64,000 bases of DNA from Ceratobasidium sp. AG-K (GCA_037039685.1 JAWNGF010000001.1:6200001-6264000), one strand, 5' to 3'; shown: positions 48,174 through 60,598, counted from the first letter of the stretch. The notes: generated from the sequence alone by a model not told the origin. Made by a program: numbers and translations.

Positions 48174-48465
48174 CCCAAGAGTTGAAGTTCGGAGGATTGT
48201 ACGTCGACGTCAAAAAGGGTCCGGACGGAAGAGAAGGCCACTTATATAGTTCCGTTGAGCGTGATGTAATCATCGTGGAGATGAGACGCATTCGAGGCGT
48301 CAGTCGAGCCCGATTGGTGGGCTGCACGTATATACGGGGCCTGTGACGTCTCTTTGCTCATTATTGATCAAGTTTCGATCGGCCCCAATCGAGGGGTTGC
48401 AATGTATATAATTAGAAGCGCTGATCATAAATACACAAATTCAAAGAAATGAGACCGGGCTGGTT

Positions 48466-50409
48466 TTAAAGGTTCTCAATCAAATTTTGAGGAGGCATTC
48501 CCTACATACACAGCTCAGCACTACCCTAGCAATAGAAAAATCCAAACTCACCTCGTAGCATATCCTCCAAACTGCTTCGAGAAGTGGGTATCCCCCAGGC
48601 CGACGCACATTTTCCCCACGTGCTGTCAGAAATGTATATAGTTCTTGTGCGGTTTGCGGGCCTTGCAGCTTTTGGCCATTGAGATTTTCAGTTTCAAGTT
48701 CGCGGAAACCCTGTCGACCCAAGTGTCTCAGTATGACAGCTAGCCAGAGTTGGGACGGGTGCTACTTTGCCGGTTTTGACCATCAGCTCGGCAATAAGCC
48801 TGTTACGCCCGCTGAGACCTAGGTTATAGCTATTCGTTAGCCTCCAAATAATTTTTGAGTACCCGTGAGCAAGCTTCTAGCGACAAGCCACTGGCGAAGC
48901 ACACGAGGGATACGTGCAAGCCAGGCCACCAGAACCGAGGCACTATAGTTGCCGCTAGCCAAACATGAACAATTCGAAATTTCTAACCGACCCAGCATCT
49001 AACCCACAAATGAACACTAAAAGATATATGCTCACAGGATGTCATAATGTCAGCCACGCCGCAGCTCTCTTCCAAAAACGTCTGGGCACGAGTCGACGGG
49101 AAAAACTCGAGACAAAAATCTTTGAGCTCCAACAGGCCGATGCGCATGATTGCAGCTACTCGCACCGGATCAATTAACTGAATGAGCTTTGAGGGAAATG
49201 GCTTGCCTTTAGCGTTAGATCCCCACCCGAGTCCATCCGAGAATCCAGCAGCAAGTGCAATGACATCTAAATCAAATTGTATAAGCCGCAACTCACGCAT
49301 ATACCCGCATAACCAGTATACTTTTTAATCCGCCGCAAAGACAGACGCCTTCAACATCTTGGACGATTCGAATGCGGAACGTAGGGGTTTGGAATAACCG
49401 ATGCCAGAGGTGTGACTCGGAAAACATATGTAATTGGGCGTCTTCGTCCGGAGGTGTGGTCATAGGAGCGGGTGGAACACCAAGCGTTGATTCGCAAAAT
49501 TTGTCCTCGGCGACTGCACAGATAAAGTAAGTTGGTAAGCACCCGCAAGCTCGGGCAGCGTACCTTCGTTGGCGATGTTGGCGCCGCTGAGCGCTGAACA
49601 TGGGATTCCGAGCGCAGTGCCAATGACAGTTGGAAAAGTCGAAATTCTGTCCCCCTCAACCTCTACGCCCTATGTAGAGAAATTCGTCTATGGGATAAAC
49701 ACAAGGCAAGCAAGGCGCAAGCGACTAACCTTGATAAGTGATATGGCGCGGGCAAGGGGTGAGACATGTCCGCGCAGTGCTTTCAGTACAGGAGGCAAAA
49801 ACTAAGGGTTCCAGGTTTTGTTCAATTATCAGCGATAATAGTTTGTATAATCACCTGATGGGGGAGCACAAAAACTAGTGCAGTTGCTTCTTCGACCGAT
49901 TTCAGTAGATCAGGCTCAGCCACCACGTTCGTACCCAAAGAAATTCCGGGTAGGTACTTGGGGTTCTCATGCGTTTCATTTATGAGGACTGAAAGAGGGC
50001 GCCCTTGAATCTTGTATTTACAAAAGGATGGTAAATATATTTGGTGCATAGAGGACTTTGATTACTACTTACTTGTTCCTCATATACATACATCGTCACA
50101 TCTTCGACCTAATTAAAGCATGTAAGCATGCAAGAACACATGGTGGCAGGTGGTAGGGCTTGAATGCGTACGAAAAGGTTAGAGTTTTTCTTGGTGTTGA
50201 TTGCTGTTCAGGCGAGTGTTAGAGAAATGGTCACGAAGGCTAAATCCATGAGAGAGAGTAACCTGCGATCCTGGAGATGGCACTACCCCTAATGCAGGAT
50301 TAGGTTAAACAGAAATCATAAACTAAGTGTATAGGACTAACCAGTTTCCCGATCCGACAATACAAACTTTCTCTTTTTCGACTTTGCGTAAATGGTGATG
50401 CGATGACAT
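48466..50409 (-). CDS. GPD1: NAD-dependent glycerol-3-phosphate dehydrogenase, copy 2
   Basis: Second member of a head-to-tail pair; its stop is 292 bp upstream of the copy 1 start. Start ATG 50409 gives [20 protein letters not shown] then GNW; the first dozen residues are an extension absent from copy 1. Blocks: [162 protein letters not shown] and a PQNLIENL end (stop 48466-48468). The Rossmann Gly loop and the active-site GGLK Lys are kept. Introns match copy 1 in position. Both copies appear functional; divergence is spread through the whole protein, so the duplication is not very recent. Confidence 0.92.
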
Positions 50410-51957
50410 TCTTGCCTCGGCGACTCGATTCAAGTTGACTAACAAGCTTGTCCAGCGACGAAGCGTGGGATCGGGGCGAAGGAATCCGGCTTAGGACAGG
50501 GGAACAGGGAGGTATGGTGGCAGAGAGTAGTGGCCGTATCCTGCCCCATGAATGGAACTCATACGTACGGGACAAGTTGGTTGGGGGAGCCGAGACCAAA
50601 TTCATGGACTCCGTGACATAAGCAGACTCACATGTGATAATCGATCGCCACTCGAGGCGCCATCGGCTTAAACGCCGCGCATATACTGCAACAAACGAGC
50701 GTCGTCTCTTATTTTTGCTTTAGATACGAAACCATACAAACCTCACCATGTAAAATTTATGAAACGCTAATATGGAAATATCTGTCGGTGAGTTAGAAGA
50801 TGTTACCTAGAACTATGCTGTCGCTGAGTGGTCAGTCTCTGGAGGAGTAACATTCAAGAGCAAAATACGTAAGACTACTCTAAGCTGGAACTCTAGGAGA
50901 AATCGACAGCTAATCTCCGAGTTACCGCTTTTGATGGAGCCATAAGAGAGAATCTACCAATGAGGAAGTTTTTAAATGGCACGTCCCTAGGATACACTCG
51001 ACCATGGTCCATCAATCCGGAGCGGCTTTCACCCGCCCGTTGCGTCGCCGCCGGATCTATAACTTGTTATTCTACGGTATTGTTTAAACATTTGTCTTCT
51101 TTCTCGTTGGTGAAAATTGATATAAGAGGGAAAAGATAACAGAATGCCCGAGGAGCATGCACCGAAAGTAATCTAGTGGGGCCCGCAAAACGTATCAGAA
51201 AGTGACGGGCCAGCACAAAGAAAGACATAACGAAGAGCTAGCCCCGTCTGGTACACTGACGTCCCTGGAAATTCCTGCGGGTAACGTGGGCGAGACCATG
51301 ATGTCCGAAGCCCTGGAAGTATGAAACAAACTGAGGGTATAGAAAGCTGTATGCTAACGGCCTATTGCAGTCGCTCGCCCGAGCCACATACACATACGCC
51401 AATCCCTAAGATACGTTCGCTATGTCTTAGCTGAATGTATGCGCGACCTTGGCTATGTTACCAAAAATCTTGTATGAATTATGTTTTGTCGACCGGAGAA
51501 AACAAGAGTAAAACCTATCGCCAACGAGTTTGATAGACTGGCTTAAGTAGTTATTGTATAAGCGTGACTGGTAGGATGGTCTAAAAATGCGTCCGTTCTT
51601 CGAGTTCTTGATCAATGACCTTGTTGGACGAAGGGGTAGCTGAATCCATGTGAGAAACAAACGAATAGAATACATGTCAATCAGTTGAATACTGTGTACA
51701 TGAAAAACACACTGTAATATCCGAGAAGGCTACGAAGGTTATTCTATGCATATGCACATACATATGCCAGACACGGTCGAGAGCCCTTGAAAATTGGTTT
51801 CGTGTGGCATTCCAAAAGATGTGCACAGACTGTCGTGACTCAAGGGTCATCGATTTTTGGACCAGCATCATAGCCTCCTCCTCGCTTTATCTCCCACATA
51901 TTATTCGCACCTTGTGACTGGATTGGTACCTGAGAAGAGCTCCAAAAATTCAACTAT
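50410..51957. other. Intergenic region between Gpd copy 2 and the BTB array
   Basis: About 1.5 kb. The minus frame 50605-50300 overlaps the Gpd start and is not independent. Short frames at 51427-51871 (-) have no recognised motif. No TIRs or tRNA seen. The array's first promoter lies at the right end. Confidence 0.4.
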
Positions 51958-53079
51958 ATGAGCTCCTTCGTCACCATCTCCCCCCGGGAGCCCACTTCCT
52001 CGGACGTTAAACCCGATCGCAAGCAACTAGACAAGATGATAACCGACAAGTTTAACAAGCCACAGAGCAGTAGGTCCACAGCCCAAGAGAATCAAGATGA
52101 TGTGGTAGCGCCTAGCTCTGCGCCAAGTCCGGATCATTTCAATGACATAGATATGGGTTATGGTGGCACTGAACTTTGGGTATGTGCTCAGGTCGATATG
52201 AATGGACGCAGTAAGTTGAATCCTAGATAAATTGCAGGTTAATTATACTATATTCAAAACCCATATGCGTGTACTCAGTGGGGGTTCTTACTTCCAAGAG
52301 ACAATCCAGCGTTTTGGTATTCACGAAAATTCTACTAGCAGCAGTCGCTCAATCACGCTCGAACGCAATGAAAGCGGTGTTAAAGATATGAGCAATACGT
52401 TCAAAATCATTTACGCTTCGTGAGTCATACTGTTGCTTATAAGATTTGTGGGACGTAGATTAATGAGTTTCATCAGTGTGATCACTGACCCTTTTGAGTT
52501 TGGTGTGGACATTCTGGTTTCAGTGCTTCGTATCGCCACGACGTACGACTATCCCACCTTGCGTACTTTTACGATCGAGCCCCTTGAGGAAGCTTGGCCT
52601 TGTTCCGGTACAAAGGATTGAGCTCGCACGCGAGTTTGGCCTTGCCTCGTGGGAAGGGCCCGCGTACGACGAACTGTACAAGCGGGATGAAGCTCTCACA
52701 GAAGAGGAGGCACGGGTCCTGGGGGTAATGGTGTTCACAAAAGTAGCTCGGGCGCGCAAAGAGAAAAAATTGGGAAAGGAAAAGAAATTGGCGAGCGGGA
52801 ATATATGGAAAATTGAGGAAAGTGAAAGGAGCGCGGAGGAAGTACATGGAGCAAGAGGCAAAGGTAGCGCAGGAAAGAGCTAGGAGAGAGGCCGAGGAGG
52901 GAAGGGCAAGGCAATTGGCGGAGGAATGGGCCAAGAGGGAGCTTGAAGAAAGAACGACGCGCGAAGAAGAATTCGCAGCGAAAAAAGCTGCGGAAGAGAA
53001 AGCCATGAAGGAGGCAAAGAGAAGAGTAGGGGTGGAGGCGCAGGATAAGCCGGCTCGTTGTTCTAGGTCTGGCAATTAG
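51958..53079 (+). pseudogene. BTB/POZ-like protein, array copy A, with two frame breaks
   Basis: First of six tandem paralogues. Exon 1 (51958 to about 52182) encodes a Ser/Asp-rich N terminus ending MGYGGTELW. Exon 2 starts VNYTIFKTHMRVL and ends FKIIYA; exon 3 starts VITDPFEFGVDILVSVLRIA, TTYDYPTLRTFTI. After IEPLEEA the frame meets TGA at about 52619-52621, while the neighbouring frame continues LVPVQRIELAREFGLASW, the expected family sequence. Alignment to copy B by eye shows a one-base insertion in copy A. A second shift near 52815 is needed to reach the charged coiled coil (EAEEGRARQLAEEWAKRELE to 53079). It is therefore a pseudogene or a sequence-error victim; a truncated N-terminal product is still possible. 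Confidence 0.6.
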
Positions 53080-53481
53080 CCGTTCCTAGATTACGGCCGT
53101 GCTGTATCCCAACAACCACATGTTTAACACTACTGCGTCTAGAAACCGGCCGAAACCAGGTCTATAAACTGTGCTTATTTAGTGAATTTCGTACCTTATT
53201 GTTATTCATGACACCATCACATCTCGCCAAGAACTACGAGTCTACGACCGCGTAGGCCGTCTCTGAGCTTTACAACCCAGCCAATCGTGAATGACCGACG
53301 CAAACTCCGAGCAACCTGAAACATGGGCGTTGAGGATTTATACTGATATGGCAATGAGGCGCAAAACGCATACAATGACGTCTGTCGGACGACGCACAGA
53401 CCAACAAAGTGGAGCCGCCACATATATAGAGTCATGTGGCTAACAGAACCCCGTTCAAACAAACCACCACCCAAGTCGAAA

Positions 53482-54536
53482 ATGATGTCTACCGACTCAG
53501 AGTCACGAATGAGCTCGCCCGTGGGTATTTCTGCGACACCCTCTATGTTATCGGAAATCGACGCCCCGCACAACACTCAGAGCGACCGTAAGGATGTCCC
53601 TCAGGGCTCGATCAACGAGGAATTCAAAATGCCTGAGATGGCCGGTCCATATGGATCAGAGCCGCCCCCGGTACCATCCATTTCGGATAGTCCGACCGTT
53701 ATTGACCTTGGTGATGGCGACATGGAATTGAAGGTACGACCGCGCATGTGAATGAGGGTGGCCAAGGTTTGACAGGTTAACAGGTTAACAATACGGTATT
53801 CAAGACCCACAAGCACCTTTTAAACGACTTTTCCCGTCTCAAAGAGATACTCAAGGGGATGGAGCGGTGTCAAGTCACGAGCCCGATGCCATGCGTTGCT
53901 GTCTACCGCGACGAACGTGGGGTGGAAGACTTCCGTAACACGTTCAAAATAATCTACGCATCGTAAGGAGTACGTTCACATTTTTCATATATGGCTGACC
54001 TTGCGAACATTTGCAGACTGATAAAAGGGCCATTTGAGTTTGAGACCTCGGTCCTCATCTCTGCTCTCCGCATCGCAACCGCATACGACTATCCTGAGCT
54101 CCGTACTTTCAGCATTAGTCGCCTCAAGGCCAATTCACTCCCAGCCATTCAGCGCATCGAACTCGCACGTGAATTTAATCTTTCAGATTGGAAGGACGCC
54201 GCATTCAAGGAACTGTGCACTCGTGAGGAGACAATTAGCAAAGAGGAAGCGCACATTCTGGGAGCGGATATGATGGAGGAGATTGCTAGAGCCCGAGAGG
54301 AAGAAAGGCAGAGGAAGGGCAAGGAGATAGGAGTGCAAGAGCAGAAGGAGGCGGAGGAGAGAGCTAAGCGCGAAGCAGAGGAGCAGGCCAAACAAGCGGC
54401 TGAAGAGCAAGCGAGGAAGGAGGAAGAGGAGCGACAGAGGAAGGAGGCCGAAGAGCGAGCGAAGCGAGAGGAAGAAGAGAGAGCTAGGAAGGAGGCAGCA
54501 GACAAAGCGAAAAACGAAGCATCGAAGAGTGGGTAA
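53482..54536 (+). CDS. BTB/POZ-like protein, array copy B
   Basis: Intact paralogue. Exon 1 (53482-53733) has a Ser/Pro-rich leader ending PTVIDLGDGDMELK. Exon 2 (from about 53785) starts VNNTVFKTHKHLLNDFSRLK and ends FRNTFKIIYA. Exon 3 starts LIKGPFEFETSVLISALRIA, TAYDYPELRTFSISRL, LPAIQRIELAREFNLSDWKD. The VND/VNN-x-F-x-THK opening and the ILYAS/IIYAS break are typical of fungal BTB-domain proteins, which usually act as protein-interaction modules or Cul3 adaptors. The C terminus is a long, strictly charged alpha-helix (EERAKREAEEQAKQAAEEQA and similar heptads). A start at 53434, 16 codons upstream in the same frame, is possible. Function unknown. Confidence 0.78.
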
Positions 54537-55144
54537 GAGATCTTGTAGTCAAACTGAATCACCGGTGTTGGCTACGGCCCGCATCTGTAGTATTCGTGAA
54601 TTAAAAATGTTCCCTAAGAAGAAATGGTGGTGCGTGAGCAGGTAACAAGGACATCATCGATACCTTTGAAGCCAGCTAGACCCCAGAGTACGTGAATGGC
54701 CTCGTGATCACTGACGTGGTGACATCGGACACGCTTCAAGAGTAGCCACGGCAAATAAAGACATGCTAACTCGAGAGTACTATGCAATCCGTTACGGGCA
54801 CAACTATTGAACTTTTTGGTGGGTTCGACCAGTGTTAGACTCCAAATCGAGATCGGATGGGTCCGAACTACGGGGTCTAACTACGGGATTGACGCCGAGG
54901 TGGCTTCAAACCATAGGTGTACTGACATTGTAGATATGTATCACGGCGGCCGATGTGTGGTAACAGAGCAGCGTGTAGAACTGGGTTGATTAGAAGTTGG
55001 CCAAATCCACTCCCAGAGTGTCCATTTTGTTGTATGTGAGACAAATAACAGATACGCCGTATGTATGCTTTTGTTATGAACGCCACGAGGCTGGATTCTA
55101 TGACTTGCCACTTGCCACTTGCCACCCCGCCCAACCCATCGACC

Positions 55145-56188
55145 ATGTCCGAGATACCCACCCCTCCCATAAGCTCCCTTGTGGGCCTCCCGCACGCACC
55201 TTCTATCATCACTCAAGAGGAGGATGAGCGTAGCGTGATGGATAACGGGAAAGATACGTTTGACATGACTGCTATCAACTTCGCGGTGTCGGAAATGAAT
55301 GGGCCCCATGGACCAGTCTCGGTCCCGTCAATTTCAGATAAACCGAAGCCGACGATCGTCGACTTCGGCGATAGTGACATGGAACTACAGGTATGCACAA
55401 CGATTAGATTTGGATAGAGGTAGCTAAGGCATGTCGGATAGGTCAATGACACCATCTTTCGAACGCACAAATACTTTTTGAACAACTTCACGCGTCTTAA
55501 AGAAATGATCAAATGGATGGAAAGGTGCCATCCTTTGGTTACAGTTCCGCGCATCGCAGTATACCGTAATGAAAACGGAGCTGAAGATTTTGAGAATATG
55601 TTCAAGGTCCTCTATGCCTCGTGAGTGACCACAATCGCCTCCCACATATACGCAACGATATCATTCCCTGAGTCACCACTTGTCCTGTCGCGCTTCACCG
55701 CAAGCGGCCATCATGATCTCTGCAATTCTCACGCACTCCCTATTATGACTCAGTAGGATGCTACTAATATGTTGTCTACTTATAGCCTGATCACGGGTCC
55801 GTTCGAATTTGACTCTCTCGTGCTTACCTCGGCGCTGCGCATCGCAACCGCATATGACTATCCTGCCCTGCGCGCATTTAGTATCAGTCAAATCCAAGCC
55901 TTGAACCTTCCAGCGATACAGCGCATCAAAATTGCGCTTGAGTTCGACCTGACAGAGTGGAAAGAAAGCGCATACAAAGAATTGTGTGTGCGAGAAGCGG
56001 CAATTACGACCGAGGAAGCGGGGGTACTAGGAACTGCTGGAATGGAGAGAATTGCCAAGGAACGCGAGGAAGAGATAAAGAAGAAGTGGAAAGCAATTGG
56101 TGTCCAAGAGCAACAAGAGTCTGAGAAGAAGAAACGGGAGGAGGGAATATGCACGGAAGGGGCCGTGTTTGGGGGTAGGAGGAGGTAG
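55145..56188 (+). CDS. BTB/POZ-like protein, array copy C
   Basis: Intact paralogue, closest to B. Exon 1 (55145-55390) begins MSEIPTPPISSLVGLPHAPS and ends TIVDFGDSDMELQ. Exon 2 (55442 to about 55620) reads VNDTIFRTHKYFLNNFTRLK, then CHPLVTVPRIAVYRNENGAE and DFENMFKVLYA. Intron 2 is unusually long for the family (about 165 bp). Exon 3 gives LITGPFEFDSLVLTSALRIA, TAYDYPALRAFSISQIQALN, LPAIQRIKIALEFDLTEWKE. The charged C terminus is short (EEEIKKKWKAIGVQEQQESE) and ends at 56188 in a basic GGRRR, so the long coiled coil of copy B is missing here. The shared IGVQEQ segment shows where the copies diverge. Confidence 0.78.
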
Positions 56189-56912
56189 GGCGGGGTTTAG
56201 TTGGCCTAGGTTCCTTCGGGTTGAGCAGTGTAAATTCCAGTCGAACACAAATTGTAACAAATGATATCAGTGAGGCGGGTAGGGCAGATCGTTAAAAGCA
56301 CTTGCATAGCGATATAGGGACAGAAACACAATTATGCGGAGTTAAATAAATTTCCAGGCTGCGTATGCCTTCCCAGATATGGGCAATCACACCCACGAAT
56401 AGGCTTACGTCCCAAGAGCAAACCCAATGTAGGAAATTGACGAGGTCCGGGAGACAAAGAAAGAGGGGAAGCCTTTGGAGGATAATCATAGGGTGAGTGG
56501 GGCCAAGGCAAAACGAGAATCAATGAAGAGAGTCAAAAATATGCTGTGATAAGTGAGGTAAGGGAAGGGAAGGGAGGGAGGTGAAGGAGGTCTGTAAAAA
56601 GCTCAGAAGTGAGAGGTATATGATGACTGAGAGCTCAGCCGGGCCTGTTGGTCAGGGCTTGAGCAACAGTGCTGGACCCAGAGTGTCGCACTGTGACCAT
56701 GTTCGCATGATATGACGTTTGTGCCGCATACTGTGGTGATTACCAAACCAACACCCTGCATGGTTGTGCTCCTAGCCGTCCGCGTGGCAATGCTCAACAC
56801 GTTTCGAACTCGTTTTGCTGATCGGGTGTAACCACAACGGCCGAGATCTAGAGCCAGACCAACGACAACATCTGCTACAAGCTCTCCCTGGTGTCTCCCG
56901 TGAGTGGTGCCA
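56189..56912. other. Intergenic region between array copies C and D
   Basis: 724 bp. From about 56790 it resembles the upstream regions of copies E and F (for example TCAACACGTTT and ACCACAACGGC), marking the start of the D-type unit. No other gene seen. Confidence 0.45.
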
Positions 56913-58433
56913 ATGGGTGCGGACGAGTCTGAACAACCAGTTCCTGTTGGCGAAGAATGCATTCGAATCGAGTGCCACGAGTTTGGGTCAAGCCCTCGGA
57001 CAGCTCCCCGCGATGCAAAACCTAAAGTGGTGGACATGGGTTACAGTGACTTCGAACTTCGGGTGTGTGGATAGAGTTCGAGTAATACTAGCGTAAAAAC
57101 CACCGTTGACTAAGACCAAGTCAAACCCAGGTCAACGACACCGTGTTCAAAACCCACAGGCATCAGCTAGTCAAGTTTGGTTCTTTCGCAAAGTGCATTC
57201 GACATACTTCTCCCAAACCCACTGGTGCCGGGTTACTTGGACTCAAATTCGAAGGGGACGAGCAGGATGTCGAGGACATGGTCAACGCGTTCAAGATTCT
57301 CTACGCTTCGTGAGTCACGCAACGCTTGCGAGATCGATATTGGTTATGGTAACGATTTATGTAGCGTGATCAGTGGACCGTCCGAGTTCGAGCCATCAGT
57401 CCTCATTTCGGCATTTCGAGTCGCAAAAACCTACGACTATCCTGATTTGTACACATATTGCATCGAGCGCCTGGAGGAATGCGCTGAGGACCTCAGTCCA
57501 ATGCAACGCATCGAGCTCGCACGAGCATTTGATCCCAATTCGCGGGAAGTAGCCACATACGACGCAATGTGCAAGCGAGACAAGCCATTTACAGAAGCAG
57601 AGGCAAGGATTCTTGGAATGCTTGCGATTGCCATGGTCGGTCGCATGCGAAAGTTGGAAAAGGCGAAGGAAGATTTGACGGCCAAAGGAGTTCACACGCA
57701 CGAGTACGAGGCACTTGAAGCCTGGGGACGAGAAGAGCCGTCGATCACTCGGGGAGCGTCGGAATGCGGGCGGAAGAGGGGCGAGGTGACAAGCGAGCGA
57801 GAGGAAAGGACGGTAGAGGATCTAGAGAAGAAGAGGCGAGGGAAGGAGGTAAGGGAAGAGACGGAGATGGAGACGGAGGAGAGGAAGCGAGAATACGAGG
57901 GGACATCGAAACAACACCAGAAGCGAAGAGAGAGGGATGGAAAGGGCAGGAGGGTAAGCGAGCGAAAGAACAAGGAAGTTGGGGAACGAGAGGCAGCAAC
58001 TCGGGAACGGATTGAAGGGAGGGAAGACGCGGCGCAAAGTTCTAGGGTGGACGCGGCGATATCGAAAAAAGCGCGAGCGGGGAAGAAAGAGATAGAGAGA
58101 AGAGAGATGGAGAAGAAAGAGATGGAGGAGAGAGAACGAGGATACGAGGAGGCCCTGAAGCAGCACCAGAAGCGAAAGAAGTGGGAGGGATATACAAAGG
58201 GAATGAAGGAGATGGGGATGAGGGAGATGGGAGCGGGAATGGGGATGGGGATTAGGGAGACGGGGGATCAGTCGCCATTCTCTGCGTTGCTCGCACACCA
58301 TCGGGCTATGGCCCGCCTCGGCTCCGGAAGTCCCGACTCCGCGATGGACACCTCAAAGCTAGATGAAGCTCGCGGTCATGGCGCAGGAGGCGACTCGACG
58401 AGCTTTGACTGTGACCGCCCCGATGATTCCTAG
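56913..58433 (+). CDS. BTB/POZ-like protein, array copy D
   Basis: Founding-type member of the second subfamily (D-F). Exon 1 (56913-57062) is MGADESEQPVPVGEECIRIE onward, ending VVDMGYSDFELR. Exon 2 (57131-57309) is VNDTVFKTHRHQLVKFGSFA to EDMVNAFKILYA. Exon 3 (57365-58433) starts VISGPSEFEPSVLISAFRVA, KTYDYPDLYTYCIERLEE, DLSPMQRIELARAFDPNSRE, VATYDAMCKRDKPFTEAEAR. The C-terminal 230 residues are almost only E/K/R with YEEALKQHQKR repeats, then a Met/Gly tract (MGMREMGAGMGMGIRE) and a Ser/Asp-rich tail different from E and F. Compared with E and F the start region has lost the upstream ATG, so the first usable ATG is 56913. Confidence 0.75.
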
Positions 58434-58993
58434 GAACCAGTGCCAACAAATTCTGTTGATTTAGCTACACGTCCGGATATAGAACTGCAATCCTGTTTTG
58501 AGTATTCGTTTCCATTGCGTATTTATAGCATTTAACCTTGTTGTGGTCTCGAGCGCTATGATTCGGGCTAACTACGTGCTCCATGACACACGATCCAATA
58601 ATGATGTGACGGACCGCAAACCTCAATTCGGAAAGTGAACGTATAACGCAAGCGATACATATGACTCACCAGTACAAAATAACTTGGATGTGCATAGGCA
58701 CTACAAGTGTAAACCTAATGGGCGCTTATGGTACAATCATCCGATGGAGGCTATTTGGTCACCCGTCGATCAAAGAAGGGAGCAAGGATGAGGCTGAGAG
58801 GCCGAAAGGAATTGAAGGGCACACGGCGGCTGAGAGGAGAGTCAGAACGTGATCGAGGGGCTCAAGATTTGAGTGATGAGATTAAGCTCAAAAATGCCCA
58901 CATCGTGGCGGGTCGTCCATTATCGACCTTTATTTGAATTATCTGACCGCCGTGGCCTCTATGTTGTCGATGATTATCAAATCGTGCGTAGAT

Positions 58994-59007
58994 GCGCTTC
59001 TAAGCGC
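58994..59007. promoter_or_regulatory. Palindromic element upstream of array copy E
   Basis: GCGCTTCTAAGCGC, 6-bp arms around CT, about 90 bp upstream of the copy E ATG. The identical 14 bp lies at 61097-61110, about 87 bp before the copy F ATG. Conservation within otherwise diverged flanks suggests a regulatory site; it could also be simple shared ancestry. Confidence 0.4.
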
Positions 59008-59097
59008 TCGCGTGGTGATGCCAGTGGTCAACACGTTTTGACCTCGTCCGTGCTTGTCGAACCACCACAACGGCTAGTCCCCTGACTCAATACTACG

Positions 59098-60598
59098 ATG
59101 GAGTCTGCTACAAGCTCTTGCGATACCATAGACTGCGGAAGCTATACGGGTGCGGGCGAGCGTGGACAATCAGACCATTCTGCCGGTGAGCGGCGCACCG
59201 ACCGAGTTGTGTGCCGCTACGCCGATCGATGTGGGAGCGGGCGAATGGGCCTCGATGGTGAGGAGCACACCCAAGTCGAGCACCACGATGTTGAGCCAGA
59301 GCTCTGAGCAGCGAAACCCAAAGTGGTGGACCTGGGCTATGGTGATTTTGAACCCCAGGTGCGTGCCCAAAATCCAAGTGTGGCTGGTAAAGTCACGGTT
59401 GGCTAAGTCCTAGTCAAGCACGGATCAATGAGACAATCTTCAAAACCCACAGATATCAGCTAGTCAAGTTTGGCTCCTTTGCCGGACGGATTCGGCGGGC
59501 TTCCTCAAGAGATACTGGCATTGAGTCAATTAGAGTCGATGGAGACGAGCGGGACGTTGAGGATATGGTCAACACGTTCAAGATCCTCTATGCTTCGTGA
59601 GTAACACAGTTACACGCCAGACTTGTATATGTCATAACAATCCTTTGCAGCGTAATTTCTGGCCGTTCAAGTTCGAGCCACCAGTCCTCATTTCGGCGTT
59701 CAGAGTCGCAAAAGCCCATGACTATCCGGCTCTACGCACTTACTGTATCGAACAACTGGAGGAGTGCGAAGAAGACCTCAGTCCAATGCAGCACATCGAG
59801 CTCGCACGAGTGTTTGACCCCAACTCACGGGAGGTAGCCACCTATGACGCAATGTGCAAGCGAGACAAACCGCTTACGGAAGCTGAAACAAGAATACTTG
59901 GAATCCTTGCGACGAGGAGAATCGCTCGAGTGCGGGAGCAAGAAAAGGAGACGAAGCTTTTGAAGCGCAGGGGGGTTCTCCCGTGTGGATATGATGTGCA
60001 TGAAGCATGGGGACGGAATACGCCAAACGGTCGAGAAGTGTCAGAGTGTGGGTGGAGAGGGGTTGAGGATGAGGAGGCAAGACAACAACAGAAAAAGAAG
60101 GACGAGGAATATAGGAGCGCGTGGAAGAAGCAAGAAGAGTTGGAGGCGTTGGAGTTGGAGGAGAGGAGGCGGGGATACGAGGAGGCCCGGCAGCGGCATC
60201 AAGAGTGGAGAAAGCAGGAAGAGTTGAATTCGAAGAGGAGGGTAGAAGAGCCGCAGAGGAGGGAGCAAGAATACGAACGGGAGGGGAATGAGCATGGGTG
60301 GGAGCAAGAGCAAGAGCAGGGGTGGAGGGGGCATGAACAGGGGTGGAAGGTAGGCGAGACGAGCAATCCGCCGATGAAAGGGAAGAACAATGCGGCTTCA
60401 CGGGCTTTCTCAGCGTTGTCTTCAAGCTACCTAGCTGTAGCCGGTCGCATCTGCGGGGGACCCAAACCCATGATGGATAACCCAAAGCCAGAGAATGGTC
60501 ATGCGTCTGATGCAAAGGACGACTCGACGCTCTTTGACGAGTACGTCAATGACTTCAAGTACGACTATGGCAGTGATCTCGATGAGAAGAAGCCTTGA
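59098..60598 (+). pseudogene. BTB/POZ-like protein, array copy E, probably damaged
   Basis: Sister of copy F. Exon 1 (59098-59185, MESATSSCDTIDCGSYTGAG) can be joined over 59186-59311 to AKPKVVDLGYGDFEPQ (59312-59358). Exon 2 (INETIFKTHRYQLVKFGSFA to VNTFKILYA) has GG at 59422-59423 where the other copies have the AG acceptor; a fallback AG at 59431-59432 keeps the frame but drops three residues. At the start of exon 3 (near 59662) one base is missing relative to F (GGCCGTTC for GGCCCCTTC), which throws VISG out of frame with FKFEPPVLISAFRVA. Downstream the frame is open to 60598, with the family core, a charged coiled coil, and a tail almost identical to F (SNPPMKGKNNAASRAF). So the gene is recent but likely disabled, unless these are base errors. 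Confidence 0.6.

Noticed and set aside
57692..58301. Minus-strand frames opposite the charged coiled coil of copy D
   Set aside because: Ser/Leu/Pro-rich shadows of GAG/AAG/AGG codons.
59305..59307. In-frame TGA in array copy E read as a premature stop
   Set aside because: A GT..AG intron 59186-59311 removes it and joins in frame to the conserved VVDLGYGDF motif, so this particular stop is not evidence of decay.
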